This document shows positions 1 to 12,264 of a DNA stretch of 64,000 nucleotides, in pieces. The stretch lies in the NCBI GenBank assembly GCA_025201345.1, contig JAIXMG010000007.1, positions 868,001 through 932,000 of the forward strand, written 5' to 3'. Numbering within the stretch: position 1 is the stretch's first letter; the number at the start of each line of letters is the position of its first letter. The stretch comes from Thamnidium elegans (lineage: Eukaryota > Mucoromycota > Mucoromycetes > Mucorales > Mucoraceae). The position numbers and the translations under genes were made by a program. A model generated the notes under the pieces. That model saw nothing but the letters and a program-made list of their open reading frames with translations. It did not search any database and was not told the DNA's origin.

Positions 1-260
1 GGTCTAGGTGGTGGGTCTTTTTTTTTTCGTATTAAAATGTTGTAATTTCCCATGTTAATCATTTATAAGAAAATGAAAAGCGTAAAGGTAACCTGAAACT
101 ATGATTACTAGATAAGAAAAAGTTGAAATAAGAGAAAGATTATGTATTTAGTGTAACTAATAGTCTGATCATATTTTTTTTCTCCTATATCATTGTTTTT
201 ATTTTATTAAGTAGAAAGTAAAACGGAGGGGGAGGGGGGCTGCGTGTGTTTTATAAGTAA
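1..260. other. Left-edge non-coding stretch
   Basis: AT-rich sequence with T-runs and one G-rich patch near 225-240. No open frame with coding character was seen. It is probably the 3' flank of the minus-strand gene that ends at 261. Confidence 0.5.
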
Positions 261-745
261 TTAAACAATATTAATGTTAACAATATCTACGGAATTAAGG
301 TAACGTTCTATTCTATATACTGCAATAAGCATTGCAGGACCTCCATTTGGGTTTACTGCACTAGCTGGAACTAAAAAGTGGATGGTCTTTCCATTTTCTA
401 TGTCTCCTCCTCCTATTATGATACTTCGATCATGATCTAGGAATAGATTTACTGTTTCAGACTTTTTACCAGGTGCAATTGACTATATATTTTAATAAGT
501 TGGTTGATATTTTCTGTGTGCGTTTTTTTTTTTTTTTTTTTTTTTTTATACTTACGATTGTAACTGTTTGTCCTACTATCCATGTTTCCCCTTCACCAGG
601 TTGGGTTACTACACACATACAAAAAAAAAGAAGAAGAGGGGAGGTTGGTACATTAAAAAATATATAAAAAAAGTATAGTTATTTTACTTGTAGATAGTAC
701 TGTTGCAATAAGTGTACTAGCGAGTAGTAGCGTATACTTAAACAT
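261..745 (-). CDS. Small secreted Kre9/Knh1-like (Ig-like) protein, 110 aa
   Basis: Three exons read on the minus strand (745-688, 608-556, 482-261), with consensus GT-AG introns and a frame kept throughout. The first exon gives a hydrophobic signal peptide (MFKYTLLLASTLIATVLST). The mature part starts ITQPGEGETWIVGQTVTI, the usual opening of the Kre9/Knh1-type N-terminal Ig-like domain of fungal cell-wall and GPI-anchored proteins. The protein is short and ends without a hydrophobic GPI-attachment tail, so it is probably freely secreted or wall-associated. No ligand or enzyme activity can be inferred. The family assignment rests on the Q-P-x-x-G-E-x-W-x-x-G-x-x-V-x-I pattern alone. Confidence 0.7.
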
Positions 746-767
746 GCTTTTTATTTTAACGGAATAA

Positions 768-790
768 AGAAAGAAAGAAAGAAAGAAAAA
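768..790. repeat. (GAAA)n microsatellite
   Basis: Short GAAA tetranucleotide run between the Kre9-like gene and the ESA1 3' end. Confidence 0.85.
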
Positions 791-863
791 ACCAAAGATT
801 ATACATATTTATTCCCTCTTTTCAAAAAAATATTTTAACCTCGTTGAATATTATTTTAATTAT

Positions 864-2605
<1,742 letters not shown>

Positions 2606-3427
2606 ATGTTGGCTACTCGTTCCATCTTGAAGACAGTTGCTCAAAGTAATAATAAACAGAAAGACACTATGTAAAAACACCCTTTTATATACTGACAAAC
2701 TACCTTTTCTTCGTTAGATCCTAGTGTTCTTAGAAGTGCTATCGCCACTCCTGCATTCGGTGTTAGGTAAACAAAAATCAAAAAAAAAAGGGGAAGGGTC
2801 ATTCATATTAACCTTTATTTGTATTAGACATTTCAACGCCACTCGCAACACTCAAGCTCAATGTGCTGATGCCGAGTCCGAATTTTTACGTCAACAACGT
2901 AAGGTTCGTCCCGTCTCCCCTCATTTGACTATCTATGAACCTCAAATTACTGCCGTCTTATCTGCTCTTCATAGAATTACTGGTGTTGCTATCGGTGGTG
3001 GTAAATATATATATATATACATATATATATTTTAAAAAAAAAAGTGAAAAGAGGGCCCTGTATATTTATTTATTTTTTATTTTACTGTAGTTTTTTACTT
3101 GGGTGCTCTTTCTTACCTTGCTGCACCTGCTTTTGGTGCTACAATTGATACCGCTAGCATTATCACTTCTGCTGCTGCTGCCCCTGTTGCCTTAAAGGTT
3201 ATCGCCAAGGCTACTCTTGCTACTCCTTTTGTATTCCACAGTCTTAACGGTGTTAGACATTTGGTATGATATTATAATGCAATTTTTTTTTTATCTGTGT
3301 ATTTACTAGTTTTTATTATAAGGTTTGGGATGCTGGTAAGTGTCTCGATATTAAGGATGTTTACACTACTGGTTATGCTGTTCTTGCTGGTACCGCTGCT
3401 GGTACTGCTTACTTGACCTTCATGTAA
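2606..3427 (+). CDS. SDH3: Succinate dehydrogenase cytochrome b560 subunit (Sdh3/SDHC)
   Basis: Five exons (2606-2645, 2718-2766, 2828-3000, 3091-3263, 3323-3427) give 179 aa. The N-terminus (MLATRSILKTVAQ) is a basic, amphipathic mitochondrial presequence. The family signature follows: RPVSPHLTIYEPQITAVLSA then LHRITGV, containing the Ser and Arg that line the ubiquinone site. Three hydrophobic helices and the SLNGVRHLVWD segment with the haem-ligand His are present. The protein anchors the Sdh1/Sdh2 catalytic dimer of complex II in the inner mitochondrial membrane and passes electrons to ubiquinone. Introns 1 and 2 interrupt the poorly conserved presequence region. Length and motifs are normal. 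Confidence 0.95.
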
Positions 3428-3655
3428 TTTTTTTTTTTTTTTTAGAGTGTGCCATCAAAAAAAAAAATAAAAATAAAAATAAAATAAGCATGTGACAAAA
3501 TCTTACATGTTTATTAAAACTGGTACATCCCTCCCCCCGCATTTTTTCAGTTGAAGTGTACTGAGGAGAATATCGGACCGAATCATCCCGATACCTCTTG
3601 TTTTTTGTATATAATTACAGAAAGTCTTTTTTTATTCCCTTCAATTGTAGTCACT

Positions 3656-4958
3656 ATGTCAAACGAATCAAATATAGATCATTTACTTGATTCCACACCA
3701 GATGAACCATCCACAATAGACGATATAACTTTACAAGGCTTTAGTCAAAACAGTTTATCTATTGTTTATTCAGATCAGGATAATAATACAAGCTCTTATA
3801 AAACTGTACGACGTGAAAATCATGTTGATTGTGTTATCCCTGGATCAAAGAGTAAAGAAATTGGTGATTGTATATTCTCTTGTAAAGTTAGTTGTGTTCA
3901 GTATATGTCCTATCGTATTTTGTCTACTATAGACTATAAATCGTTTGATCTTGAGAAATTGGATGTGGTATTGGGTACAAATAGTGTACTTCCTATAGAG
4001 GTCAAGTGTACGTTAAACGGCTTAAACGTTTTGGAGTATTCTACTTGGATCTCTGATCCTCTTGATTCGGTATACAAGCTAATATAGTAAATATTTGTTT
4101 ATGTATATGTTCTTACACACATACTATAGGTTATGTCTAAAGTAAACTTTACACGTATTCTTTTATCAACTACCCAAGACGTATTTCAATATCAAATTAA
4201 AAAGGCATTTGTTACAACTCCAATCTCTTACTTGTTACAAGTTCAAGCACCTTATGGTACACTTGATAAACTTTACATTCATATAGATTGGTCAACTACT
4301 ACCAGTAAACAGTTTCAATTGAACTGGCTAAACAATCACAAAGTGTTATCTCAATATGTTGAGCAGCTACTTGTATCTATCTTGGTTAGAAAGACATTTA
4401 ATATATTTCCACTTATATTTAATGATACGTTTGTAAAAGTAAGCCTTTTATTATATATACTTTTTTTTTTTCAATAAACTAATACATACATGTAAATAGA
4501 AAGTTATACCTATTGCATCATATTTACCAAGAATAGCTCAATCATTACAAAAAATAATCAAGACTTCAAAAGATACTTCGCATGATGACTTTAACGATAA
4601 ATTGCTTGAAAATATAGAGGTAAATAACAACTTATGATAAGGATAGAGACAAAATACAACTTACACATAAATTAATTGTAGATGATTAAAAATAACACAC
4701 AGATAATGAAACCTGTATTTACGTCAAAAGATGACCTTGTTACTAATCTTACACTTGGCATGTATTATACAGTTTCAAAAAGGACACATATGCCAACTAA
4801 CGTAAATAGGTTAATACTCATATAAAATATATGCTGACTAACTATTTTCTTAGATTTCTTTGCTCAGCAATAAGAATCAGTCTTCTCCTAATGCATTAAA
4901 TGCAGTGACTAAAATTTGGTCTATCATGGTATCAGCATTATCTGATAATGAATCATAA
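3656..4958 (+). CDS. Unrecognised protein, 355 aa, five exons
   Basis: Exons 3656-4069, 4130-4438, 4500-4619, 4682-4801 and 4854-4958 join in phase 0 at all four introns, each with GT-AG ends, which strongly supports a real gene. The start MSNESNIDHLL lies just after a pyrimidine-rich stretch. The frame is open further 5' but only through low-complexity sequence. The first 60 residues are acidic and Ser/Thr-rich. The rest is a mixed alpha/beta globular protein with no transmembrane segment, no signal peptide and no catalytic motif that I recognise. It is tandem with SDH3 and convergent with the SAL1-like gene. Function unknown; possibly a fast-evolving nuclear or meiotic protein, but that is a guess. 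Confidence 0.75.
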
Positions 4959-4996
4959 AAATCAGTAAACACACACTCTTTCTCTCTTTCGCATTT

Positions 4997-4997
4997 C

Positions 4998-5029
<32 letters not shown>

Positions 5030-5030
5030 C
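4997..5030. repeat. (ATT)n microsatellite
   Basis: Uninterrupted ATT triplet run in the convergent intergenic region, followed by A-rich tracts that probably belong to 3' UTRs. Confidence 0.85.
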
Positions 5031-5165
5031 ATATAATTTTTATATACAGAAAAAGAAAAAAAAAAGCAGAATAAAAAAAAAGAAAAAAAAAAAAAGGATA
5101 TAATTAAATGAATCTATGGGTGTGTAAAAATAACAATAATAAAAAAAGAATCTATTTTTTTTTTT

Positions 5166-6906
5166 TTATGATATACCAAGGGACCTCTTGGAGAATTCAT
5201 AAACAGCATAACTAATACTAATAGAAGGAACGACCTATCATTCTCTCGTTAGTAACCCCATTTGTATATGTATATATTACGTCTTTTTACCTTAAATAAC
5301 GTAGGTCCTAAACCTTTATAAAATCCTCTAACACCATCAGCTCTATAAGTTTTACGTGCAACATCCCAAGCAGAAGTATAAACATATGGATGAGCAACTG
5401 TACCTTGTGCTTGCAATCTACACACACACACACACACAAAAGTTTAGAAAAAAAAACCATATATACAACTTATACCATATCACTTACCTTGTTCTAATCA
5501 TATTTAAAGGATACACACTACTGGCACCAATTGATCCACTCACCATACCACACATCCATAACACCAAGACATTAGGATGAGGCTTTTCAGCACCAGCAGG
5601 TAAATTCTTCGTATGAGTCGCTTTATCCATTGACTGCAAATAAGAAACCTTTAAAGTTTCATAGATACCCATATCCAAAGCTTGATAAGGGAAAACACCC
5701 ATCAAACTCATCAAAAGACCAGGCCAAAAAGCTCTTGGACCACCTGTTTTATACATTTCTTTAATGGTCTTTAAAGCGATATGTTTGTTATTGGATTTTT
5801 GACCATCTTGACTTGACATGATTCTGGTCTTTAAGGTCTCGAGAGGGTATATACAGAATTGTGAGCAAAGACCAGCTAATCCACCCGCTATAAATCTTCC
5901 ATGCACTGGAATCGAATTCTTGTCTTGTGCACCCGTCATTTGCGCAATCACGGCTTTAGAGGTCTCAAATACGTAGAATTTAATGGCGGATTCGGGAATG
6001 ATCTTTATCACATTAAGTCCGTTACCAACATAAAATCCTCGAAGACCACCGTTTTGGTATAATGTCTTGAGTGCACTAAGAATCGTACTGGCCGATCGCG
6101 TTTGTTGTTGTGCAGCTGTGGGTTGGTAAGTTGTGTGCGTAATAAGATATACTTTTAGTCGATCTAATGGTGCTGTACAGGTACGTGAAACACAGCCGGC
6201 AATAGCGCCTGCTGTCAAATATTTATAGGCGTTTCGAGCTGCTTCGTCTGTATGAGGAATCACTACTTCGGCATCTGAGTTGATTTGTGTCGTGGTTTGG
6301 TAGTATCTATAAATCTCGGTCAAAGTTGTTTCGTGAGGTAACAACTACAACGTATTATTTTTAGTTTACGGCTTATATATTTTCTTATTATTATTATTTT
6401 TTTTTTTTACCAGCAAAAAGTTTCTCCAGTTTTCGAAATCTATGTAACCTTTACCAGCTATAAATTTTTATAATTAGATGGTTAGAAATAAATTAAATAT
6501 ATTTTTATCCCTTACCGGTATCAATTAATTCAACCAGGGCTTTAATATCAGACCTTGTAACACGAATACCAGATTCCTTTAAAGCAACTTCTAATTCATC
6601 AGGTCTTAAGCGATGATCACCTTTTTGATTAATAGCTGAAAACACATTCCAAAGTTCTTCTTCTTTTGATAACACATGGGCTTTAAATTTTTCGTAATCA
6701 AACGCTTCTTCTTCGGCTTTCAAAACCTCGGATTGAAAACGAGTTTGAGGTGGTAACTTGCATGCCTCTGAAATATCTTTTGTATAAACTACACCGCTAC
6801 GCTCTAATGAATCAAATAAATCTCGTATACGGCTTTCTTTGGAAGCAGTCGCCTCATCGTAGTATGGGTGCGGTTGATCGGTATCTAAACTTTTATCTTT
6901 TGACAT
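5166..6906 (-). CDS. SAL1: SCaMC/Sal1-type mitochondrial ATP-Mg/Pi carrier with EF-hand N-terminus
   Basis: Five exons on the minus strand (6906-6516, 6457-6411, 6344-5488, 5417-5291, 5234-5166) give 496 aa. Residues 1-160 form a calmodulin-like EF-hand region. The rest is a mitochondrial carrier with three repeats and P-x-(D/E)-x-(L/I)-(K/R) signatures (PLDRLKVYL, PLETLKTRI, PLNMIRTR). Family members exchange ATP-Mg for phosphate across the inner membrane under cytosolic calcium control. Here the calcium loops are eroded: the hand at about residue 129 reads DTAGKGYIDF where DTDGDGYIDF is usual, and the hand at about 97 reads NQKGDHRLRPDEL. Calcium sensing is therefore doubtful. The last exon is short (23 codons) and follows a branch-like CTAAC in its intron. 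Confidence 0.92.
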
Positions 6907-7373
6907 TGTGCTTCTCCTCTTTTCTTGTCCTCCCCTTTTTTTATTTTTTCTATTGTTGTTTAATGTAATATATTTTAAAAAAAGAACAAAAAAGAAAAAA
7001 ATATGTAAAACCTCTATTTTAAATCGTTTTTTTTTCAATAACCGAACTGATTTCAGATATCCCGGGAGAAGATTACACTCCCAAAGAACCTCCTTATTTC
7101 GCCACCGAATAAGAAAAAATGATGTCAGCATTAAACTTAAATATGATTGGACCTGGTTTTTACCATATTTCGGGCTCTCAGTAAGAAAGTTAGTTAAATG
7201 AACATACATTTAAATATACTTACGTTCAAGGGTGAAATTTTTCATCACGTTCGAAAGCTTTCTAGCTTTCTTCATTTGGTACAATATCTTGCCTACACCT
7301 ACTGAGCTTCTGAGGTCTTGAGTCAAGATTGTAATTAGCCGTAATATATCGAGTGACAATATGCCGTTACGAA
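6907..7373. other. SAL1 upstream region
   Basis: About 470 bp between the carrier start and the first MITE. It contains T-runs and no coding signal. It presumably holds the SAL1 promoter. Confidence 0.4.
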
Positions 7374-7550
7374 ACGGTTTTCTTAGGGACCACCGCAAAC
7401 ATTCTTTTGGCATTATTCAGGGACAGTGCTTTCGGACCACCGGTGTGTACGTAGGCATACCGGTTATGGACCACAGGGTACCCCGATCTTAAGCTTCCCT
7501 ATAGACCTGTGGTCCGAAAGAATGTTTGCAGTGATCCCTAAGAAGACCGT
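7374..7550. mobile_element. 177-bp MITE of the CTTAGGGACCAC TIR family (copy 1)
   Basis: The left end starts ACGGTTTTCTTAGGGACCAC and the right end is its imperfect inverted copy (ending CCCTAAGAAGACCGT). The inverted match extends about 45 bp inward, through GCAAACATTCTTT. Both sides are flanked by the 6-bp direct repeat TACGAA (7368-7373 and 7551-7556), a plausible target-site duplication. There is no coding capacity. It is related to the element at 52740-52897. Confidence 0.85.
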
Positions 7551-7680
7551 TACGAATATTACAAGCTACATTTATACAGTGTCTCCGGCGCCAATTGACG
7601 CTTTTAGAAATTAACTGGCACATTCGAAAATCTCAATTGGCGCTTATATCAACTCCTAATTCGCACATTCTAACAACGTT

Positions 7681-7795
7681 TTTCTTAGGGACCACGGCGT
7701 ACTTTCTTAGGGACCACGGTAGGCGCCCATATGGATAGGGAGGATCGGGTACCCCGTGGTCCGTAAGAGTTTGTCACACCGCGGTGGTCCCTAAT
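7681..7795. mobile_element. Nested end fragments of the CTTAGGGACCAC family
   Basis: TTTCTTAGGGACCACGG occurs at 7681 and again at 7703, and an inverted CGGTGGTCCCTAA lies at about 7781-7793. The second copy is the left end of the cassette at 7703-8465. The outer copies look like a short solo element into which the cassette inserted, or a partial duplication. The order of events cannot be settled from one sequence. Confidence 0.6.
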
Positions 7796-8465
7796 GTCAG
7801 ATCAAACAGTAATTGATCAAAGTTTATGAATGACTTTAATAAAAAGTTCACTTTATATATAATAGTAAGTTATTATTCATCTGAAGAGAGAATATTAACT
7901 TAATCTATATTTTTTGGATTAATAGGTACGTTTTCTTTATGTTTTGGAAACTGGCTAAAAATATTCCAAGTTACTTTAAAAAGAGAAGAATAGGTTTTGT
8001 CGACACTAAAATACAGTTTTTGGATGGGAGGATACTTAAATTGTAAATGGCCTAATTTAACAGCGGGCCAATGTACATTTAATTGAATTCTGAAGAATAA
8101 AAGGCTGTACTTTCGCCTTAAGTTTTACTGGAGCTTTGAGTGGTAAGCAAGTAAATGGTTCGTCTGCAAATGGTGTGAAGGAAGTTTCGTTGTAGATACA
8201 TTCAGGCGTCTTAAACTAGACAGGCAACGTATTACATTTTGCATCTAAGCCAGCCTTAATGTCTTTTTCTAAATTGACAGTGTCGAAATCGAAGAGTTTT
8301 GGATACGCATCTTTGTTAGCATCTAAAGCTATAAGCATGTCCTTCTTGACGTCTTTATATCTATTTTCATCACTATAGCGTAAATAGGTTATAGCTCTAT
8401 ACAAACTCTTACGGGGTACCTGAACCTCACTATCCCTATGGGCGCCCGCAGTGGCCCCTAAGAAA
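7703..8465. mobile_element. 763-bp TIR-bounded cassette carrying an OTU-like gene fragment
   Basis: The left terminus (7703-7774) and right terminus (8401-8465) are inverted copies of each other, about 65-70 bp at roughly 80 % identity by eye. They share TTTCTTAGG, GGCGCCCATA and GGTACCCC. The left copy has a 7-bp insertion relative to the right. No clear target duplication was seen. The interior encodes a gene fragment on the minus strand that runs straight out of the right TIR. This makes the element a non-autonomous transposon with a captured or residual gene. Confidence 0.7.
7890..8404 (-). pseudogene. OTU-like cysteine protease fragment, broken
   Basis: Read on the minus strand, the frame opens inside the TIR with SLYRAITYLRYSDENRYKDV. 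This resembles the helix after the catalytic Cys of OTU proteases, which usually reads (D)GNC-x-(F/Y)RA(I/L)-x-x-x-x-(Y)G-(N/D/S)-E-x-x-H/R. The Asp-Gly-Asn-Cys motif itself would lie upstream and is cut off by the TIR, so the catalytic Cys is missing. The frame has a stop after CNTLPV (8219-8217). It continues in the same frame (FKTPECIYNETSF) and then shifts (KLGHLQFKYPP). The OTU assignment is tentative and rests on this one helix. Confidence 0.45.
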
Positions 8466-8469
8466 GCCG

Positions 8470-10262
8470 ATAATAGACATATAAGTTATGTAAATATTGT
8501 TTAGTTTACAAACGCATTTACTTTTTTGCATAGTTTCCCCAAGTCCTCTGCAACGTTGTATAAAACGAGTTTTCCAAATTAAAAACAATTTAGCTCCATC
8601 ATCTGCAGAAAGTTTGCTTGACCACCCGGCACTGTTGTCTGTATGCTTCCTTATAAAACCGGTTAAAGTGGGAGATTTAATATTTTTAATAAATAAAGTC
8701 AACTCTAACTAAAAGATTTTGTTTTGTCTTTTAGTAGTTTGAACAATGCAAAAGGTATAATAACTTACCTTTCGATCCAGGATATATCGATTCTAAGTTC
8801 ATTGCAATTAAAAAAGGTTTCTTTGAAAAGGATAACACCTGATTAAATTGGAAAGAAAAAAAGACTGTGGGGCCATAATTTTTTCTAATTATGTTTTCAC
8901 ATATTCAAGAATACAAGAAAATCCGCCAAAAGGCCCAATCCAGGTGACAAGGAAATCCATCAAAAAACGTTGTTTCGTGATGGTAGGCCTCATAGAGATC
9001 GCCCCAAGCGAGAACGGCAATAAAGTATATCTGGCGTTGCCAATGTATGGTTTACCACAAGTAGCGTATGTCAATTTCTTCAGGTAAGATCAAATGACTA
9101 GGTGGAACAGACAGTCAGGTTAGCGCCTGGCTTAACGAGATAACTCTGAGTAAGCTTGTCTTTTTTTTTTTTTTTTTTTTTTTCACTTTCTCTTATTTTC
9201 CTTATGCTTGATTGAATAAATCTCTGACGTATATTTTGAATTTTTTAATACATAGTAAAATAACTCCCACCCAAAGTGAAGAAATTAAATCTTTCTCGTA
9301 AATATAGAAAAAGAACATTTCCTTAAAATCGTCGCCACGGTGTACTTTTCTGATACCGTTTTTACGCGAGTCCGTAGCAGTTGTGGCTAACTTCTTTAAA
9401 TTACAATCCCAAATGACGTACCTAATAAATTGCTATTGGCATCGAAAACACTAACTGCTTACTTTCTTTCAAAACTGTATATAAATCTTTGAAATCCAGG
9501 TATACTAGCAGTGATCCTATTTCCGGGAAACGTTTGATAAGAAACAATAACCATAGCTGTTTGCTTGACTATATATAACAATAGTTTAGACTAATTATCT
9601 AGAGCTAGTTCTTATTCCATATATCAAGAACAGGAATATGATACAAGTCTTCTTCATTGTCTTGTATTTGTCTCATGGCGCTGAATTTATCAATGTTGCT
9701 CTGAATACAATCCTCAAAGACCTGTTTTGTTGTGATTGCTAAAAGGTAGCTATTCAATTGATGTTGAATAGACACGCACACATCTTGATATCCGTATCAC
9801 TTGGTAAGTCTCTACATAATAAACTCTTTTGTGGTTTTTGAGGCAGGAAGTAGACAGAAATCCCCTTTTGTTTCAACTTCATAATTGTACTGTTTCTGAA
9901 AAGTGAAAACAACGTTGTGGGGATCGTCTTTATAACAAGTAACTTTCATACTTGCAGGAGAACCAATCTTTTTTTGAAATCTTTTGGAGCGGTCTAGAAG
10001 AAGTCCCCGAACCTTTGCTATATCTTGGGGTATGTAAGACCTTATTACCATTTTGATGACAATAGTAATCCTTATATCAAGAGTATAAGACGAGTCTTCT
10101 TCTTTTGACAGCTGCTATCGAATCTGCCCTCTTGCATGACACAACTTTCTTGCAATCCACATAACAGCATAAGCCTCAGGGAAAGTACCCAAAACCTGAT
10201 CCATTTGATCAAAAGGGACTTTGATCTCCTCGGGAATGGAAATTTATGGTTTAATTTTTAAG
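8470..10262 (-). pseudogene. Decayed unknown gene, minus strand
   Basis: Between 10250 and 9600 one minus-strand frame stays coding-like over about 210 codons, broken by only three or four stops (segments IPEEIKVPFDQMDQVLGTF, SYIPQDIAKVRGLLLDRSKR, HQLNSYLLAITTKQVFEDC). Further fragments follow near 9540-9330 in shifting frames, and at 8436-8702. I do not recognise the family. Its position in a transposon island suggests an element-borne gene. The lower boundary is approximate. Confidence 0.45.
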
Positions 10263-10524
10263 ATTGATGGCATTTTTTTTTTATTGGCTTTAGTAAGTGA
10301 ATACTCGTAAATAAAAGCAAAGTTTTTTTTTTTCAGGGCGGTGGATTTTCCGGCTAAATATTAAAAATTGAATCCCCTTCGTAAAATGTAACGCCTAAAT
10401 AAAAAGTAATCAGAAAAATTGGAAAGTGCAAAGATAAAAGTTGTTTATCTGTATTGACATTTCAAAAAAGATTGTCTTATCAATGATAACTCAGGATAAA
10501 ATATATTATTTAGCCTGTTATGAA

Positions 10525-11250
10525 AATGACAGCACGTAATAGAGGTTTGGAATTCGTCTACCAGCAAAACAACAGCTTCTTGAGAAATAGCCCTTTGTAT
10601 TTTCTATACATTATTTAAAATTAAGTTAGCGCTGTCAAGCTTATGATATTCTAAAAAAAAAAAAAAAAAAAAAAAAGAACAACCATTGGAACAATAGTAA
10701 AACAGCTCGTAAGCGAAGGTAAAACTTCTGCCATACCTCGTCCAGGATGGTCGAAAAAACAGAATGAAAAAGAATGAACCGTCATTTGATTCCAAATAAA
10801 TTCTTTTAATCTATTAGGCAATCCATCAAACATAAAAACCTTTTTTAAGTATGAGACATGGAAGATTAAGAGGAGAATGGGCAAGTGGTATGATGAAGGA
10901 GGACTGGAGTAAGGTGATTTGGTCGGATGTGTCGCGATTGGCGTTGGGAGGTGTTTGAGTTATCAAAAAAGAAAAAAGGGGGATGTATCACAACCAGTTT
11001 GGCGAATAATCAGTGATGATATGGGGACCCTTTGGTGATACTAAAGGCTCCGTTGATCAATACAAGAGGACGGCGTCTCATGCCTGGCGTCCTCTAGAAC
11101 AAAAACTTTCAAAGAGGAGATCGGAGGGATGAAATATTGATGATTTAAAGATAAGAATCTGTGAGGAATGGTATCGTCTAGGGGGAAGAAGTTTGTTAAA
11201 CGTATGCCGGCTAGATGCTAGGTTGTAAAAAAGGCTCGTAGTTTTTAACG
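10525..11250 (+). pseudogene. Dead Tc1/mariner-family transposase
   Basis: Plus-strand fragments in changing frames follow the order of a Tc1/mariner transposase. First comes a helix-turn-helix piece (STIGTIVKQLVSEGK, then PRPGWSKKQNEK) at about 10680-10765. Next is the catalytic-core start EDWSKVIWSDVSRLALGG at about 10890-10945, where the family has W-S-D-E. Then QFGE then SVMIWGPFG at about 11000-11030, and the C-terminal RMPARC-VVKKARS at about 11200-11245 (family: MPRR-x-x-x-V-x-x-A-x-G). Stops and frameshifts throughout make it inactive. Terminal repeats were not located. Confidence 0.7.
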
Positions 11251-11470
11251 CGGTTTATTAAAACCAAATAAAAAGTAATAATTACAATGTATTTATATCT
11301 ATATTGTTAATTGTGTAAAAGTGTCATAACCTTTATTACATTATTCACATTAGTGATAAAAGAACGGTTTATTTCTGCGCGGAGTTGCACGTATAAAATA
11401 TAAAACGTTTTTTTTTTCGATTTCATACCTCTTTTTTAAAGTATTACCTAAAAACTTTTTTTTATATAAA

Positions 11471-11568
11471 ATGGAGGATGACGAACTTGCACAAATTAGA
11501 GCTAGACGTTTAGCTGAATTGCAAGGACAAGGTGGCGGACAACCTCAACAGGTATAAAGTTTATACAT

Positions 11569-11609
<41 letters not shown>

Positions 11610-12264
11610 AAAGAAACTAAGAAAAAGAATTAGGGTGGTTTTCCCGGTGCTGGTATGGGCGGTGGTGCCGCTGGTGGGGCTGCTTCTAAAGAAGATGCTG
11701 AAAAGAAAGGGTAATGGAATACCAATGCTTTACATTGTATTCATAAATTGACGTTTTTTTTATCCGTAGACAAATGGAAGAGATGCGTCGTACCATGGTA
11801 AGAAAACAAAAATTCTATTCAAGTCGCTAGCATATTTTTTTCTAACTGTTTTTTTTTATATAAGTTGTACCAAATTTTGGACAACTCTGCTCGTGAGCGT
11901 TGTAAGTAGACTAACGAATACAATTTTATCCTCGCGTTACTAAGTATATGAATATTATTTTTTTAAAAAAAAAGTGGGTCGTATTCAAATGGTAAAAGCT
12001 GACAAAGCTCGTGCAGTTGAAGATCTTTTAATCAAAATGGCTCAATCTAATCAATTGAGAAGTAAAGTAACAGAAAAACAATTGATTGATCTTTTGGGTC
12101 AAATCAACCAACAAGATTCTTCTTCAAATCAAACACGTATTGTGGTAAAGTATTTCTTGTTTATGTTTACGTAAAAAAAAAGTATGTGTACTAAAAAAAA
12201 GTATATATATACATAGTATAACCGTAGACAATATGATGATTCCGATGATGATTATGATTTGTAG
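11471..12264 (+). CDS. PDCD5/TFAR19-family protein
   Basis: Six exons (11471-11551, 11634-11710, 11770-11797, 11865-11901, 11975-12144, 12217-12264) give 146 aa, several of them very small (28 and 37 nt). The N-terminal helix MEDDELAQIRARRLAELQ, the core LYQILDNSARERLGRI then MVKADKARAVEDLLI, and the C-terminal IVYNRRQYDDSDDDYD are hallmarks of PDCD5. These are small DNA-binding, chaperonin-associated proteins conserved from archaea to animals. The exon 2 acceptor is at 11633. An upstream AG at 11607 would shift the frame, so it was rejected. The Gly-rich insertion (GGFPGAGMGGG) in exon 2 is lineage-specific. Confidence 0.93.

Noticed and set aside
8848..9087. 79-codon plus-strand frame (KSIKKRCFVMVGLIEIAPSE)
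   Set aside because: Superficially like the VVMV block of the nuclease relics, but the D-E-(Y/F)-x-T-S and Cys motifs are absent and it overlaps the decayed minus-strand gene.
11607..11633. Upstream acceptor for PDCD5 exon 2 at 11607
   Set aside because: It shifts the frame away from KEDAEKKGQMEEMRR; the acceptor at 11633 keeps it.
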